A stretch of 64,000 nucleotides of DNA from Longitalea arenae (GTDB lineage: Bacteria; Bacteroidota; Bacteroidia; Chitinophagales; Chitinophagaceae), in NCBI RefSeq assembly GCF_016924755.1, contig NZ_JAFFJX010000004.1:310001-374000 (forward strand). The letters are read 5' to 3'. The translations under genes and the position numbers were made by a program. Positions 1 to 8,944 of this stretch are shown piece by piece. The notes below the pieces were generated by a model. The model ran no database searches, was not told where the DNA came from, and was given only the letters and a program-made list of their open reading frames with translations. The stretch's first letter is position 1; every line of letters begins with the position of its first letter.

Positions 1-3000
1 TAAAGGTGACTTTTGCGTTTTTAATATTGCCCCGGTTGCCATCTGCACCTGGGAACAGATCGCGGATGGTGGCACTTAGACTTAAGGTTACCGACGTAGC
101 TGTGGTGCTTGGCAGGGAAACATAGTCTGCTCCCGTATAAGTAATATCAGCATTTTCCCTGGTGATGGTCAGTAAGCAGGTGGAGGTATTATTACTGCTA
201 TTCAAACCATAATTGGCATTCGGCGCATTGAAAATGGCTGTGACGGTTTTTCCGCCGGGCGCCATTTGACCGGACAGGCCTTCTACCAGTTGGATGTCGG
301 CGAGTATGCCCACCAGGTTGGTTCCTGAAACAGTTAACGGTACAGTGCCCATTACCTGGTTCCCTACTTTAAAGGTTACGGTGGTTGCTGCTCCATGAGC
401 GCCGGTTACGACTGGTGCACCATTATTAATAGTGGCCATAAAGGTTACGGTATCGCTATATTGTTGCGTTGTTACATTCGTACTGGCATAGGTAATTACC
501 GCAATAGCAGTTATGTTTAGTGTAGCCGGTGTATTTGATACGGTGTAGTTGAATAAGCGGTTATCCGGATCATTCAGCGTTGCAGTGATGGGGTAATTGC
601 CGATGGCTGATGCGGCTGTCGCTGTTGTGCTATAACTAACTGTAAGATTATCGCTGGCAACAATACCGGTTTCAATACCATCGAGCACAGGAAGCGCAGC
701 GCCGTAAACTTTTGTTTTGTTGTTAACTGTAATGGTAAGGGCGCGTTTGGTAATAGTGAGATCATTACCGATATAGGAAAGATTATAGTTACCATTTAAC
801 GCCAGGGTACCTTGTTGGATAGCATAAGCACCTATATTCTCACCAGCGGCTCTTGTCAGTGCTCCGGTGAAATCATCGGTGAAGGCCAGGCTGCCTGAAG
901 TGATTTGATAAGTGAAGGTGGGATCAGCCTCGCCATAGGTCTTACTCTTCGCATCAGCAGTGACGGTAATGGCGCGTTGACTGATCGTCAGGTTGGCGCT
1001 TATGTAAGTCAAATCATAATTGCCGTTTAAGGCCAGGGTGCCTTGTTGAATGGCATACAGACCCACATTCTCACCAGTGGCTCTTGCCAGTGCACCGGTG
1101 AAATCATCGGTGAAGGCCAGGCTGCCTGAAGTGATTTGGTAAGTCAAAACCGGATCAGATTCGCCGTAGGTTTTACTCTTTGCATCGGCGGTGACGGTAA
1201 TGGCGCGCTGGTTAATGCTCAGGTTGGCGCCTATGTAAGTCAAATCATAATTGCCGTTCAATGCCAATGTACCTTGTTGAATGGCGTATAAACCCACGTT
1301 CTCACCGGCGGCTCTTGTTAATGCACCGGTGAAATCATCGGTGAAGGCCAGAGTACCTGAGGTTATCTGATAGGTCAATGCGGGATCAGCTTCGCCATAG
1401 GTCTTACTCTTCGCATCAGCGGTGACGGTAATGGCGCGTTGGTTGATGCTTAAGTTGGCGCCGACATAACTTAAATTATAATTACCGTTCAATGTCAATG
1501 TACCTTGTTGAATGGCATATAAACCCACGTTCTCACCGGCGGCTCTTGTTAATGCACCAGTAAAATCATCGGTGAAGGCCAGGCTGCCTGAAGTGATCTG
1601 ATAGGTCAATGCCGGATCAGATTCCCCGTAGATCTTACTCTTTGCATCAGCAGTGACGGTGATGGCGCGTTGGCTGATGCTCAGGTTGGCGCCTATGTAA
1701 GTCAAATCATAATTGCTGTTCAATGCCAGTGTACCTTGTTGAATGGCATAAAGACCCACGTTCTCACCGGCGGCTCTTGTCAGGGAGCCAGTAAAATCAT
1801 CGGTGAAGGCCAGACTGCCTGAGGTTATTTGATAAGTCAGAACCGGATCGCTTTCCCCATAGATCTTACTCTTTGCATCGGCAGTGACGGTAATGGCGCG
1901 TTGGCTGATGGCCAGGTTGGCGCCGATATAAGAAAGATCATAGTTGCTGTTCAATGCCAATGTACCTTGTTGGATGGCATACAGACCAACGTTCTCGCCA
2001 GCGGCTCTTGTCAGTGCACCGGTGAATTCATCGCTAAAGGCCAGGCTTCCTGATGTTATCTGGTAAGTCAAAACCGGATCAGATTCGCCGTAGGTCTTAC
2101 TTTTTGCATCAGCGGTGACGGTTATGGCGCGTTGGTTAATGCTCAGGTTGGCGCCGACATAACTTAAATTATAATTACCGTTCAATGTCAATGTACCTTG
2201 TTGAATGGCATATAAACCAACGTTCTCCCCAGCGGCTCTTGTCAATGCACCGGTGAAATCATCGGTGAAGGCCAGAGTACCTGTGGTTATCTGGTAAGTC
2301 AAAGCCGGATCTGATTCGCCATAGGTCTTACTCTTCGCATCAGCAGTGACGGTAATGGCGCGTTGGTTGATGCTTAAGTTGGCGCCGACATAACTTAAAT
2401 TATAATTGCCGTTCAATGCCAATGTACCTTGTTGAATGGCATAGATACCCACATTCTCACCAGCGGCTCTTGTTAATGCACCGGAAAAATCATCGCTAAA
2501 GGCCAGACTGCCTGAAGTGATCTGATAGGTCAATGCCGGATCAGATTCCCCGTAGGTCTTACTCTTTGCATCAGCAGTGACGGTGATGGCGCGTTGGCTG
2601 ATGGCCAGGTTGGCGCCGACATAACTTAAATTATAATTGCCGTTCAATGCTAATGTGCCTTGTTGAATGGCATAGATACCCACATTCTCACCGGCAGCTC
2701 TGGTTAAAGAACCAGTAAAATCATCGGTAAAGGCTAGACGGCCTAAGGTTATTTGATAAGTCAGAACCGGATCGCTTTCGCCATAGGTCTTGCTCTTCGC
2801 ATCAGCAGTGACGGTTATGGCGCGTTGGTTAATGCTCAGGTTGGCGCCTATGTAGGTCAAATCATAATTGCCGTTTAAGGCCAGGGTGCCTTGTTGAATG
2901 GCATAGATACCCACATTCTCACCAGTGGCTCTTGTCAGTGCTCCGGTGAAATCATCGGTAAAGGCCAGGCTTCCTGAAGTAATTTGGTAAGTCAATGCGG

Positions 3001-5350
3001 GATCAGATTCGCCGTATGTTTTACTCTTCGCATCGGCCGTGACGGTAATGGCGCGTTGGTTGATGCTCAGGTTGGCGCCTATGTAAGTCAAATCATAATT
3101 GCCGTTTAAGGCCAGGGTGCCTTGCTGAATGGCATACAGACCAACGTTCTCACCGGCGGCTCTTGTCAGTGCACCGGTGAAATCATCGCTAAAGGCCAGA
3201 CTGCCTGAAGAGATTTGATAGGTTAATGCAGGATCGCTTTCCCCATAGGTCTTACTCTTTGCATCGGCAGTGACGGTGATGGCGCGTTGACCAATGCTCA
3301 GGTTGGCGCCTATGTAAGTCAAATCATAATTGCCGTTCAATGCCAGTGTACCTTGTTGAATGGCGTATAAACCCACGTTCTCACCGGCGGCTCTTGTTAA
3401 TGCACCGGTAAAATCATCGGTAAAGGCCAGGCTGCCTGAAGTGATTTGGTAAGTCAAAACCGGATCAGATTCGCCATAGGTCTTACTCTTTGCATCAGCA
3501 GTGACGGTGATGGCGCGTTGGTTAATGCTCAGGTTGGCGCCTATGTAAGTCAAATCATAATTGCCGTTCAATGCTAATGTGCCTTGTTGAATGGCATACA
3601 GACCCACATTCTCACCAGTGGCTCTTGCCAGTGCTCCGGTAAAATCATCGGTAAAGGCCAGGCTTCCTGATGTTATCTGGTAAGTCAAAACCGGATCAGC
3701 TTCGCCATAGGTCTTACTCTTCGCATCAGCAGTGACGGTTATGGCGCGTTGGTTGATGCTCAGGTTGGCGCCTATGTAAGTCAAATCATAATTGCCGTTC
3801 AATGCCAGGGTGCCTTGTTGAATGGCATACAGACCGACATTCTCACCAGTGGCTCTTGTCAGTGCTCCGGTGAAATCATCGGTGAAGGCCAGGCTTCCTG
3901 ATGTTATCTGGTAAGTCAAAACCGGATCAGCTTCCCCGTAGGTCTTACTCTTCGTATCGACCGTGACAGTAATAGCGCGTTGGTTAACGGTCAGCGTTCC
4001 ATTGACATAAATAAAATTATAGTTTGCAGCAACCCCATTGGCGGGCACTAAGGCATAAGTACCTACCCCACTTGTCGCAGTCGCAGCCGTGGATGCTGTT
4101 GGTTCCGTCGTAAGCGCAGAGGCACTCTCGCTGCCAACAAAGCCGGAATAACTGAGGGTAAAAGCAGGGTTTACTTCTCCATACAGCCTTTCTTTATTGT
4201 CGGCTGTGACAGTCAGACTGGCTTTATTAACCGTCAAATTAACCGCGTTACTCGTAGTGGTTTTAGCCGGTGTGCAGTTTGAGGCAATACATCGATATTG
4301 ATTTCCATTATATGAAGCAGGTGGCTTGGTTAAGCTAAGCGTACTTGTTGTAGCACCCGCATAAACGCCACCATTCGAAATATTGGCCCAGCCGCCACCA
4401 CTCACAGATACCTGCCATTGGTAAGTTGCCGGACTGCTGGTGCCAAAGCTAAAGGAAGCATTATTACCATAAGTGACCGTTTGCGAAACAGGTTGCGATG
4501 ACACTGTAGGTGCTGTGCAGGCTAATACCGTTACTACAGGGTGCTGTTCGTTTCCAGTAACTTTGACTATGGGAATACCATTTGAGCCAGTAAACGTATA
4601 GTTATTGTTTTCGGAAGCCAGGGTCGTAAAAGTATAATTTGTTTGGGTTGCAATACTTGGATTAGTAGCAGTAAAAGTAATATCTACGTAAGCTGCCGCT
4701 GCTGGTGGAACATGTATAGGTAGCCCGCTACCTGATGCTTTGCAGCGGATATGATTTGCAGTACTGCTGTAACCGTTTGTATAACCAGCTGATGTTTCAA
4801 ACTCAAAAGGATAGCTTGCATTGTTTGATGTTGAAATTGCAGTAGTAGTGATATTCGAAAAACCTGTGGGAATACTAATCTGTATCGATTCCAAAATTTC
4901 CGCACCACCTCCTGACGATAAGTTTGTAACCCTTATTGTGTAAGAAATACTTGCTCCTGAATTACCAGTTGTTGGCGAGATCGTCGCGGAAAAAAGCTCC
5001 GCATCCGTGAAGGTGGTCTTTGCGGTTTGCGCCGAAACCATGCCGGTTGCTGTTAATACAAAAGATTCTCCCAGATGAAAAGGCTGAATAATATACTGCT
5101 CATTCCTGATATGCCCATTAGCGTCAGCCGTTGCATATAATACAGTATTACCGTGCGTTACTGTAGAATGATCGATATCCAGCTTCACCGGTTCACCGGG
5201 CAACCAGCCATCACCTTCAATGATCACTACTTCGCCGGGTTGATAGTCCGCTTTATCAGTATATACAGTAGCGTTAGTAGTTTGTCCTACAGTACGAACA
5301 CTAAATAGCATGGCAATAAGTATTACCAGCATTCCCATTTTGGTATGCAT
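1..5350 (-). CDS. Giant secreted MBG-repeat surface protein (3' end outside window)
   Basis: The frame is open from an ATG at 5350 to the window edge, about 1783 codons, with no stop reached. The first ~23 residues form a signal peptide with a hydrophobic core, followed by an N-terminal beta-rich region opening with a DKADYQPGE motif, as in Chitinophagaceae MBG proteins. An Ig-like segment with paired cysteines follows, then one 81-residue MBG-type repeat, 14 near-identical 77-residue MBG repeats (core KTYGEADPVLTY, with GNYDLTYIGANL near the end), a divergent repeat, and an Ig-like region running off the window. Such proteins are large cell-surface or secreted adhesin-like proteins; the C-terminal T9SS sorting domain expected for them would lie outside the window. 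Exact function is unknown. An alternative in-frame ATG lies at 5338, still before the signal peptide core. Confidence 0.85.
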   Translation of the reverse strand, partial: MHTKMGMLVILIAMLFSVRTVGQTTNATVYTDKADYQPGEVVIIEGDGWLPGEPVKLDIDHSTVTHGNTVLYATADANGHIRNEQYIIQPFHLGESFVLTATGMVSAQTAKTTFTDAELFSATISPTTGNSGASISYTIRVTNLSSGGGAEILESIQISIPTGFSNITTTAISTSNNASYPFEFETSAGYTNGYSSTANHIRCKASGSGLPIHVPPAAAAYVDITFTATNPSIATQTNYTFTTLASENNNYTFTGSNGIPIVKVTGNEQHPVVTVLACTAPTVSSQPVSQTVTYGNNASFSFGTSSPATYQWQVSVSGGGWANISNGGVYAGATTSTLSLTKPPASYNGNQYRCIASNCTPAKTTTSNAVNLTVNKASLTVTADNKERLYGEVNPAFTLSYSGFVGSESASALTTEPTASTAATATSGVGTYALVPANGVAANYNFIYVNGTLTVNQRAITVTVDTKSKTYGEADPVLTYQITSGSLAFTDDFTGALTRATGENVGLYAIQQGTLALNGNYDLTYIGANLSINQRAITVTADAKSKTYGEADPVLTYQITSGSLAFTDDFTGALARATGENVGLYAIQQGTLALNGNYDLTYIGANLSINQRAITVTADAKSKTYGESDPVLTYQITSGSLAFTDDFTGALTRAAGENVGLYAIQQGTLALNGNYDLTYIGANLSIGQRAITVTADAKSKTYGESDPALTYQISSGSLAFSDDFTGALTRAAGENVGLYAIQQGTLALNGNYDLTYIGANLSINQRAITVTADAKSKTYGESDPALTYQITSGSLAFTDDFTGALTRATGENVGIYAIQQGTLALNGNYDLTYIGANLSINQRAITVTADAKSKTYGESDPVLTYQITLGRLAFTDDFTGSLTRAAGENVGIYAIQQGTLALNGNYNLSYVGANLAISQRAITVTADAKSKTYGESDPALTYQITSGSLAFSDDFSGALTRAAGENVGIYAIQQGTLALNGNYNLSYVGANLSINQRAITVTADAKSKTYGESDPALTYQITTGTLAFTDDFTGALTRAAGENVGLYAIQQGTLTLNGNYNLSYVGANLSINQRAITVTADAKSKTYGESDPVLTYQITSGSLAFSDEFTGALTRAAGENVGLYAIQQGTLALNSNYDLSYIGANLAISQRAITVTADAKSKIYGESDPVLTYQITSGSLAFTDDFTGSLTRAAGENVGLYAIQQGTLALNSNYDLTYIGANLSISQRAITVTADAKSKIYGESDPALTYQITSGSLAFTDDFTGALTRAAGENVGLYAIQQGTLTLNGNYNLSYVGANLSINQRAITVTADAKSKTYGEADPALTYQITSGTLAFTDDFTGALTRAAGENVGLYAIQQGTLALNGNYDLTYIGANLSINQRAITVTADAKSKTYGESDPVLTYQITSGSLAFTDDFTGALARATGENVGLYAIQQGTLALNGNYDLTYISANLTISQRAITVTADAKSKTYGEADPTFTYQITSGSLAFTDDFTGALTRAAGENIGAYAIQQGTLALNGNYNLSYIGNDLTITKRALTITVNNKTKVYGAALPVLDGIETGIVASDNLTVSYSTTATAASAIGNYPITATLNDPDNRLFNYTVSNTPATLNITAIAVITYASTNVTTQQYSDTVTFMATINNGAPVVTGAHGAATTVTFKVGNQVMGTVPLTVSGTNLVGILADIQLVEGLSGQMAPGGKTVTAIFNAPNANYGLNSSNNTSTCLLTITRENADITYTGADYVSLPSTTATSVTLSLSATIRDLFPGADGNRGNIKNAKVTF
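735..3975 (-). repeat. Tandem array of 14 MBG-domain units, 231 bp each
   Basis: A TGACGGTNATGGCGCG-like landmark recurs at 961, 1192, 1423, 1654, 1885, 2116, 2347, 2578, 2809, 3040, 3271, 3502, 3733 and 3964, always exactly 231 bp (77 codons) apart. Units are nearly identical at DNA level and differ at scattered, mosaic positions (for example AAAACCGGATC versus AATGCCGGATC). Flanking units are diverged: the one on the N-terminal side is 243 bp and the one below 735 is only loosely related. Confidence 0.95.
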
Positions 5351-6042
5351 AATAAGCAGTTGTTTAGGGTTTAAATACAGACTTTATTTAACAGAGGAAA
5401 TGGAGAAATACGGTTTTTCGGTAAGATGCTACGATGAGGAACAGGTCTTCTGATCGTTTGAAAGGCTACGGGCGGCAATAAGCGATTTTACATAGGTATG
5501 TAAATTTCTAATATAAATTTAATATAATTCTAATCTAAACCAATCTTCTCAATAATTATCTGGTAATACTTAGGCCTTTTAAAAGGAAGTTGATGGCAGT
5601 CAAGCAAAAGAGCTATCCCCTCCGGGCAGGTTCGCTTCGTTCGGCAAAACGATTGAAAATCTTCTTTGCTTTTAAAGTACCCGTCCCAAAAGCAGATCTG
5701 TATTGCTGGGCTTAATAAATGCCGCGCTAAAGAACTGCCGGGCACAAGTCAATAGGAAATTCTCATAAAGAGGCCGATTGCAAGAATCCAGCAAGCAGAA
5801 TCAGTGAGGTGGTGCTGCATAGATAGGCTCGGCATACAAAAGGGAACGCCCTTACAAAAACCCGGCAAACCGCCGCGGGAATGGCGACCCGCAAAACTTA
5901 CGGCAAGTTCCAAATACGGGCCCTAGCGATATACATATATTGTTTAGGGACAAGCCGTTAAACGAAGTGTCCAAAATTATCAACACTTCTGGCAAAGCTC
6001 TTGGCTTGCTATTTGTGTCTACCTCTAAAAAAAACGTGAAGT
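5351..6042. other. Intergenic region between divergent secreted-protein genes
   Basis: About 690 bp separates the giant minus-strand gene from the plus-strand PepSY-like gene, so it should hold both promoters. A 71-codon minus ORF (5530-5745) and a 77-codon plus ORF (5940-6173) occur, but neither resembles a known protein and the second runs through the PepSY gene in another frame. No clear terminator, RNA gene or mobile element was recognised. Confidence 0.5.
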
Positions 6043-6534
6043 ATGAAAAAGATAATTTTTGCAACCCTGTTTGCGACAGGTTTGGGACTGGCTGCGTCTG
6101 CACAAACCGAGACACAAACCCAAACACAGACACAGACGCAGACACAGGACGCACAGGAGCTGAAAGAAAGTGATGTGCCTGCTACCGTTAAAACAAGCTT
6201 CAAATCTGCATTTCCGAATGCGAAAGATGTAGAATGGAAAATGAAGGAGGGCAAGTACAAAGTTGAGTTTGAAGTAAATGGTACTGACCATATGGCTTCG
6301 TTTGGATCTGATGGTAAATTGATGTCAAAGGGCATGAAGATCAGAACTTCTGAACTTCCATCAGCAGTATCAAATGCTGTCAAAGGCGCCTATGCCGACA
6401 GGACTATTGATGAAGTTTACAGGGTAGACAAGGACGGTAGTGCTTACTACCTGGTAAAACTGAGTGGTGACCCTGAAACAAAAGTGAAATATACTGCAGA
6501 CGGACAGTTGGTGAAAGAGAAGAAGGATCAGTAA
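6043..6534 (+). CDS. Secreted PepSY-like protein with Thr-Gln repeat
   Basis: A 163-residue exported protein. Residues 1-20 form a classical signal peptide ending in an ASA-Q type cleavage site. A TQ dipeptide run (residues about 22-35) acts as a low-complexity linker. The remainder fits the PepSY-like/DUF2874 family of Bacteroidota: two beta-alpha units with the motifs FPNAKDVEWKMKEGKYKVEF and, in the second half, YLVKLSGDPETKVKYTADG. These small periplasmic proteins are common in the phylum; the biochemical role is unproven. It is monocistronic, with the next gene on the opposite strand. The ATG at 6043 places the signal peptide exactly at the N-terminus. Confidence 0.85.
   Translation: MKKIIFATLFATGLGLAASAQTETQTQTQTQTQTQDAQELKESDVPATVKTSFKSAFPNAKDVEWKMKEGKYKVEFEVNGTDHMASFGSDGKLMSKGMKIRTSELPSAVSNAVKGAYADRTIDEVYRVDKDGSAYYLVKLSGDPETKVKYTADGQLVKEKKDQ
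6109..6147 (+). repeat. ACAGAC-type hexanucleotide repeat inside the PepSY-like gene
   Basis: About six imperfect copies of a six-base unit (ACAAAC / ACAGAC / GCAGAC) encode alternating Thr-Gln. The unit is a multiple of three, so copy-number change would alter linker length without a frameshift. Confidence 0.85.
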
Positions 6535-6621
6535 AATGCAGTTAATGAAGTATGACGGGTTTTAGTCGCCGAATAAAATTGACCAGTTTAACGAAAGAAT
6601 TACGAGATCCACAAAAGGCGA

Positions 6622-6657
6622 AGAGGCTGCCTCTAAATAGAAGGCGGCCTTCTTTAT
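6622..6657 (+). terminator. Two small adjacent hairpins after the PepSY-like gene
   Basis: AGAGG-CTG-CCTCT (6622-6634) and AGAAGG-CGG-CCTTCT (6639-6653) are two short perfect hairpins; the second is followed by a short T stretch. Position ~90 bp past the stop fits a weak terminator, but the stems are only 5-6 bp. Confidence 0.3.
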
Positions 6658-6798
6658 GAAATATCCACTTTCCCTGATGATAACGTAATATCACCACAAT
6701 AGCCGTAGAATTGGACAATGGACGTGCAGGAATCCAGCGCAAAATATTTTTTAGCAGGCCTGCGAATGATGTGGGGAGCGTTTGGAAAGCGCCTGGAT

Positions 6799-7011
6799 CT
6801 ATACCCGCGAATACCTGAACTGGCCCTTCAAGGTGTTGTTTAAAAATTCACCTTTCGATGCCGAAGCCTTAAAAGCTTCCCATACCTGCTCGGGGACATC
6901 GAAATATTGATACACGGTGCCATTGTGAAACTCAACTTCAAGCGCAGCATTTGAATGCTCATAACCAATTTTAGCAACGGTTGCTGAAGAGAAATTTCTA
7001 AAGTATTCCAT
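6799..7011 (-). CDS. KTSC domain protein
   Basis: A 70-residue protein made up almost wholly of a KTSC domain. It has the expected pattern: a Ser-x-x-Val/Ile start (SSATVAKIGYE), a central LEVEFHNGTVYQYFDVPE strand-turn motif, an amphipathic helix (VWEAFKASASKGEFLN) and a terminal G-x-[FY]-R-Y-S/R. KTSC domains are named after lysyl-tRNA synthetase C-termini and are suspected nucleic-acid or small-ligand binders. The ATG at 7011 follows the HerA stop codon by one base, and GGAAATAAC precedes it, so the two are almost surely cotranscribed. A longer frame starting at 7134 would overlap HerA and is not needed. A third gene of this kind next to SIR2-HerA suggests an accessory role in the same system. 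Confidence 0.8.
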   Translation of the reverse strand: MEYFRNFSSATVAKIGYEHSNAALEVEFHNGTVYQYFDVPEQVWEAFKASASKGEFLNNTLKGQFRYSRV

Positions 7012-7012
7012 G

Positions 7013-8944
7013 TTATTTCCTTTGGATGTTGGGTAAGGTGGGATTCTGTTGCCGCCATACCAGCACCAGTTCGTCGTAATTGGGATTGGGCTCCATACGA
7101 ATATTCCATCCACCGGGATGCATTGATAATTCACCGCTTACTTCGTCACAAACAACCGGATCCTGGCTATCGGGGCGTTTATTTTTCGGGGGTGGTTCAA
7201 TGATCGTTCTCATTGGCAGCTTTACGGCTTCACCCAAAACAAGCGCTTCCCCTGTTCTGAGTAGCGGTAACATGCTGGTCAAACTTTCCAGGTTATCTGA
7301 TACCGTACCGGTAATGTGCGAGCGGTCCGTATGATTCGATAACCGCAAAGCGATAAATGTTCCGCATTGCGAAAGAATGGTGGGATTTATTTCCGAAGGC
7401 CGCTGGCTAACGATCATGGCTCCGATGCCATATTTACGGCCTTCCTTAACGATCCGCTGTACAATGGAAGCGGCCAATCCATCCGCAGTATTATTCAAAT
7501 AGGTGTGCGCTTCTTCCATCACTACCAACAAAGGCCGCTCCTTACCACCCTGTGATAATTTCCTGGCCCAAAACAGCGCATCATAAAGTATACGTAACAA
7601 GATGCCGATAATATCATTCATAATGGGCAAGGGTATGCCTGACAGATCGAGAATGGTTATGCGCTTCTCCGAGCCTATCCATGATTGCATCAGCGTCGAG
7701 AGGTCCTCCCTGGTATTTCCATCCAGATCGGGCGTTAAGCTACCGGGCTTAAAAAGAAAATCGTAACGCGGATCTTTCAATTTCGACGCCAGTCCTTCCA
7801 ATGGCCTCCGTAGATTTAAATTGATGGCGCTGAGGTAAATCTGTTTATCTTTTTGAACCTGGTAATGCGGGGGAATAATATTTTCTGCATCCCCTGTTTG
7901 TACCGGCCGGTTGGTAGTTTCATCTATTACAAATGCTTCCGTTGTATTAGCGGTGTCAAAATTGTCTGTTATATTGCAAAATCTTTGTCCGGTACCTGGC
8001 ACCGGGTGCGTAGAGTAAATAAGGCGGTGCAGGTACAGCCATAACCGGCGAATGCTGAAGGGAATGGGTGTGTCTACCGTTAAATTCTGTTCTGAAATGC
8101 CGCTGTAATGATTATTGCGAAATGATTTTCGCTTCAACTCAGTTATTTTTTCAAGGATAAATCCTTTATTCGTTTCATCCACCTCACCAAAAGTCATTGA
8201 TAAGAGCTCATCAAAACTCATGGCCCAGAATGGAATATGCAGCGGCTTTTCGCTTTTATTACGGGGGTCGGGGTTGACTTTGAAAATATTGGCTTTGTCC
8301 TGCAGTGCATGTCCATATTCCCCGTGTACGTCCAGGATCAACATCCTCGAAGCGGGGAACCTGGTTTCGTCGGACAATGACGACAATAAACCAGCTACCG
8401 TGGTTGATTTTCCGGAACCTGTAGATCCTACGATCGCTGAATGTCTTGTGACCAACTTATTTATATCCACAAGTGCATCGATCGATTCTGCGCCGGCAAT
8501 ATGGCCGATCCTGATCAAATGATGCTGCTTTTCATGCTCACCATAAATGCCAGCCAGATCGTCTTCGGAAACCAAATGCACTTCATCATCAATGGTTGGA
8601 TACTGGGAAATACCCCGCTGAAAAATACCTTTTTTATAACTTTCACCGATCAGTTGAATTTTCATCCACCGGTAACCATAAGGTTCTTTATCGGCTATAT
8701 TCTCGGGCACGGCACTGGCGCCCACCTGGCTGACGATTCCAAACAGATCAAGATAGCCGATAGGGATCTTAACAAAACTTCCGACCTGCCCTACCCGGTA
8801 CCCTTCCCCCTCCACAAAAGTAAGCCCGGTTAACTGGTTATTGTTCAGTGTAACGCTGACCGAGGTGCCGTTTACGTCCTGCACCATTCCTAATAAGGTG
8901 GGTTTATATAACAGGCTTTTCATCTTCGTCTTTATTAATGACAC
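7013..8944 (-). CDS. herA: HerA-type hexameric ATPase/translocase (SIR2-HerA system)
   Basis: A 643-residue member of the HerA/FtsK superfamily (DUF87). Residues ~10-80 form a HAS-barrel-like beta domain. The Walker A motif GSTGSGKST is at residues 173-181. Walker B is the hydrophobic LLVVMEEAHTYL near residue 485, followed by the RKYGIGAMIVSQRPSEI segment with the sensor region and RLSNHTDRSHI. Known HerA proteins form DNA-translocating hexamers; in SIR2-HerA defence they assemble with the SIR2 NADase. The first ATG (8944) overlaps the upstream SIR2 gene by 41 bp; an internal ATG at 8923 would also work. Length is close to that of the known E. coli defence HerA (~610). The overlap and matching strand indicate translational coupling. 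Confidence 0.9.
   Translation of the reverse strand: MSLIKTKMKSLLYKPTLLGMVQDVNGTSVSVTLNNNQLTGLTFVEGEGYRVGQVGSFVKIPIGYLDLFGIVSQVGASAVPENIADKEPYGYRWMKIQLIGESYKKGIFQRGISQYPTIDDEVHLVSEDDLAGIYGEHEKQHHLIRIGHIAGAESIDALVDINKLVTRHSAIVGSTGSGKSTTVAGLLSSLSDETRFPASRMLILDVHGEYGHALQDKANIFKVNPDPRNKSEKPLHIPFWAMSFDELLSMTFGEVDETNKGFILEKITELKRKSFRNNHYSGISEQNLTVDTPIPFSIRRLWLYLHRLIYSTHPVPGTGQRFCNITDNFDTANTTEAFVIDETTNRPVQTGDAENIIPPHYQVQKDKQIYLSAINLNLRRPLEGLASKLKDPRYDFLFKPGSLTPDLDGNTREDLSTLMQSWIGSEKRITILDLSGIPLPIMNDIIGILLRILYDALFWARKLSQGGKERPLLVVMEEAHTYLNNTADGLAASIVQRIVKEGRKYGIGAMIVSQRPSEINPTILSQCGTFIALRLSNHTDRSHITGTVSDNLESLTSMLPLLRTGEALVLGEAVKLPMRTIIEPPPKNKRPDSQDPVVCDEVSGELSMHPGGWNIRMEPNPNYDELVLVWRQQNPTLPNIQRK

Noticed and set aside
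735..3975. Regular repeats that could suggest a CRISPR array
   Set aside because: The whole 231-bp unit repeats with no unique spacers and is an open reading frame encoding MBG domains.
5530..5745. 71-codon minus-strand ORF
   Set aside because: Unusual composition, no family resemblance, no clear start context; likely chance.
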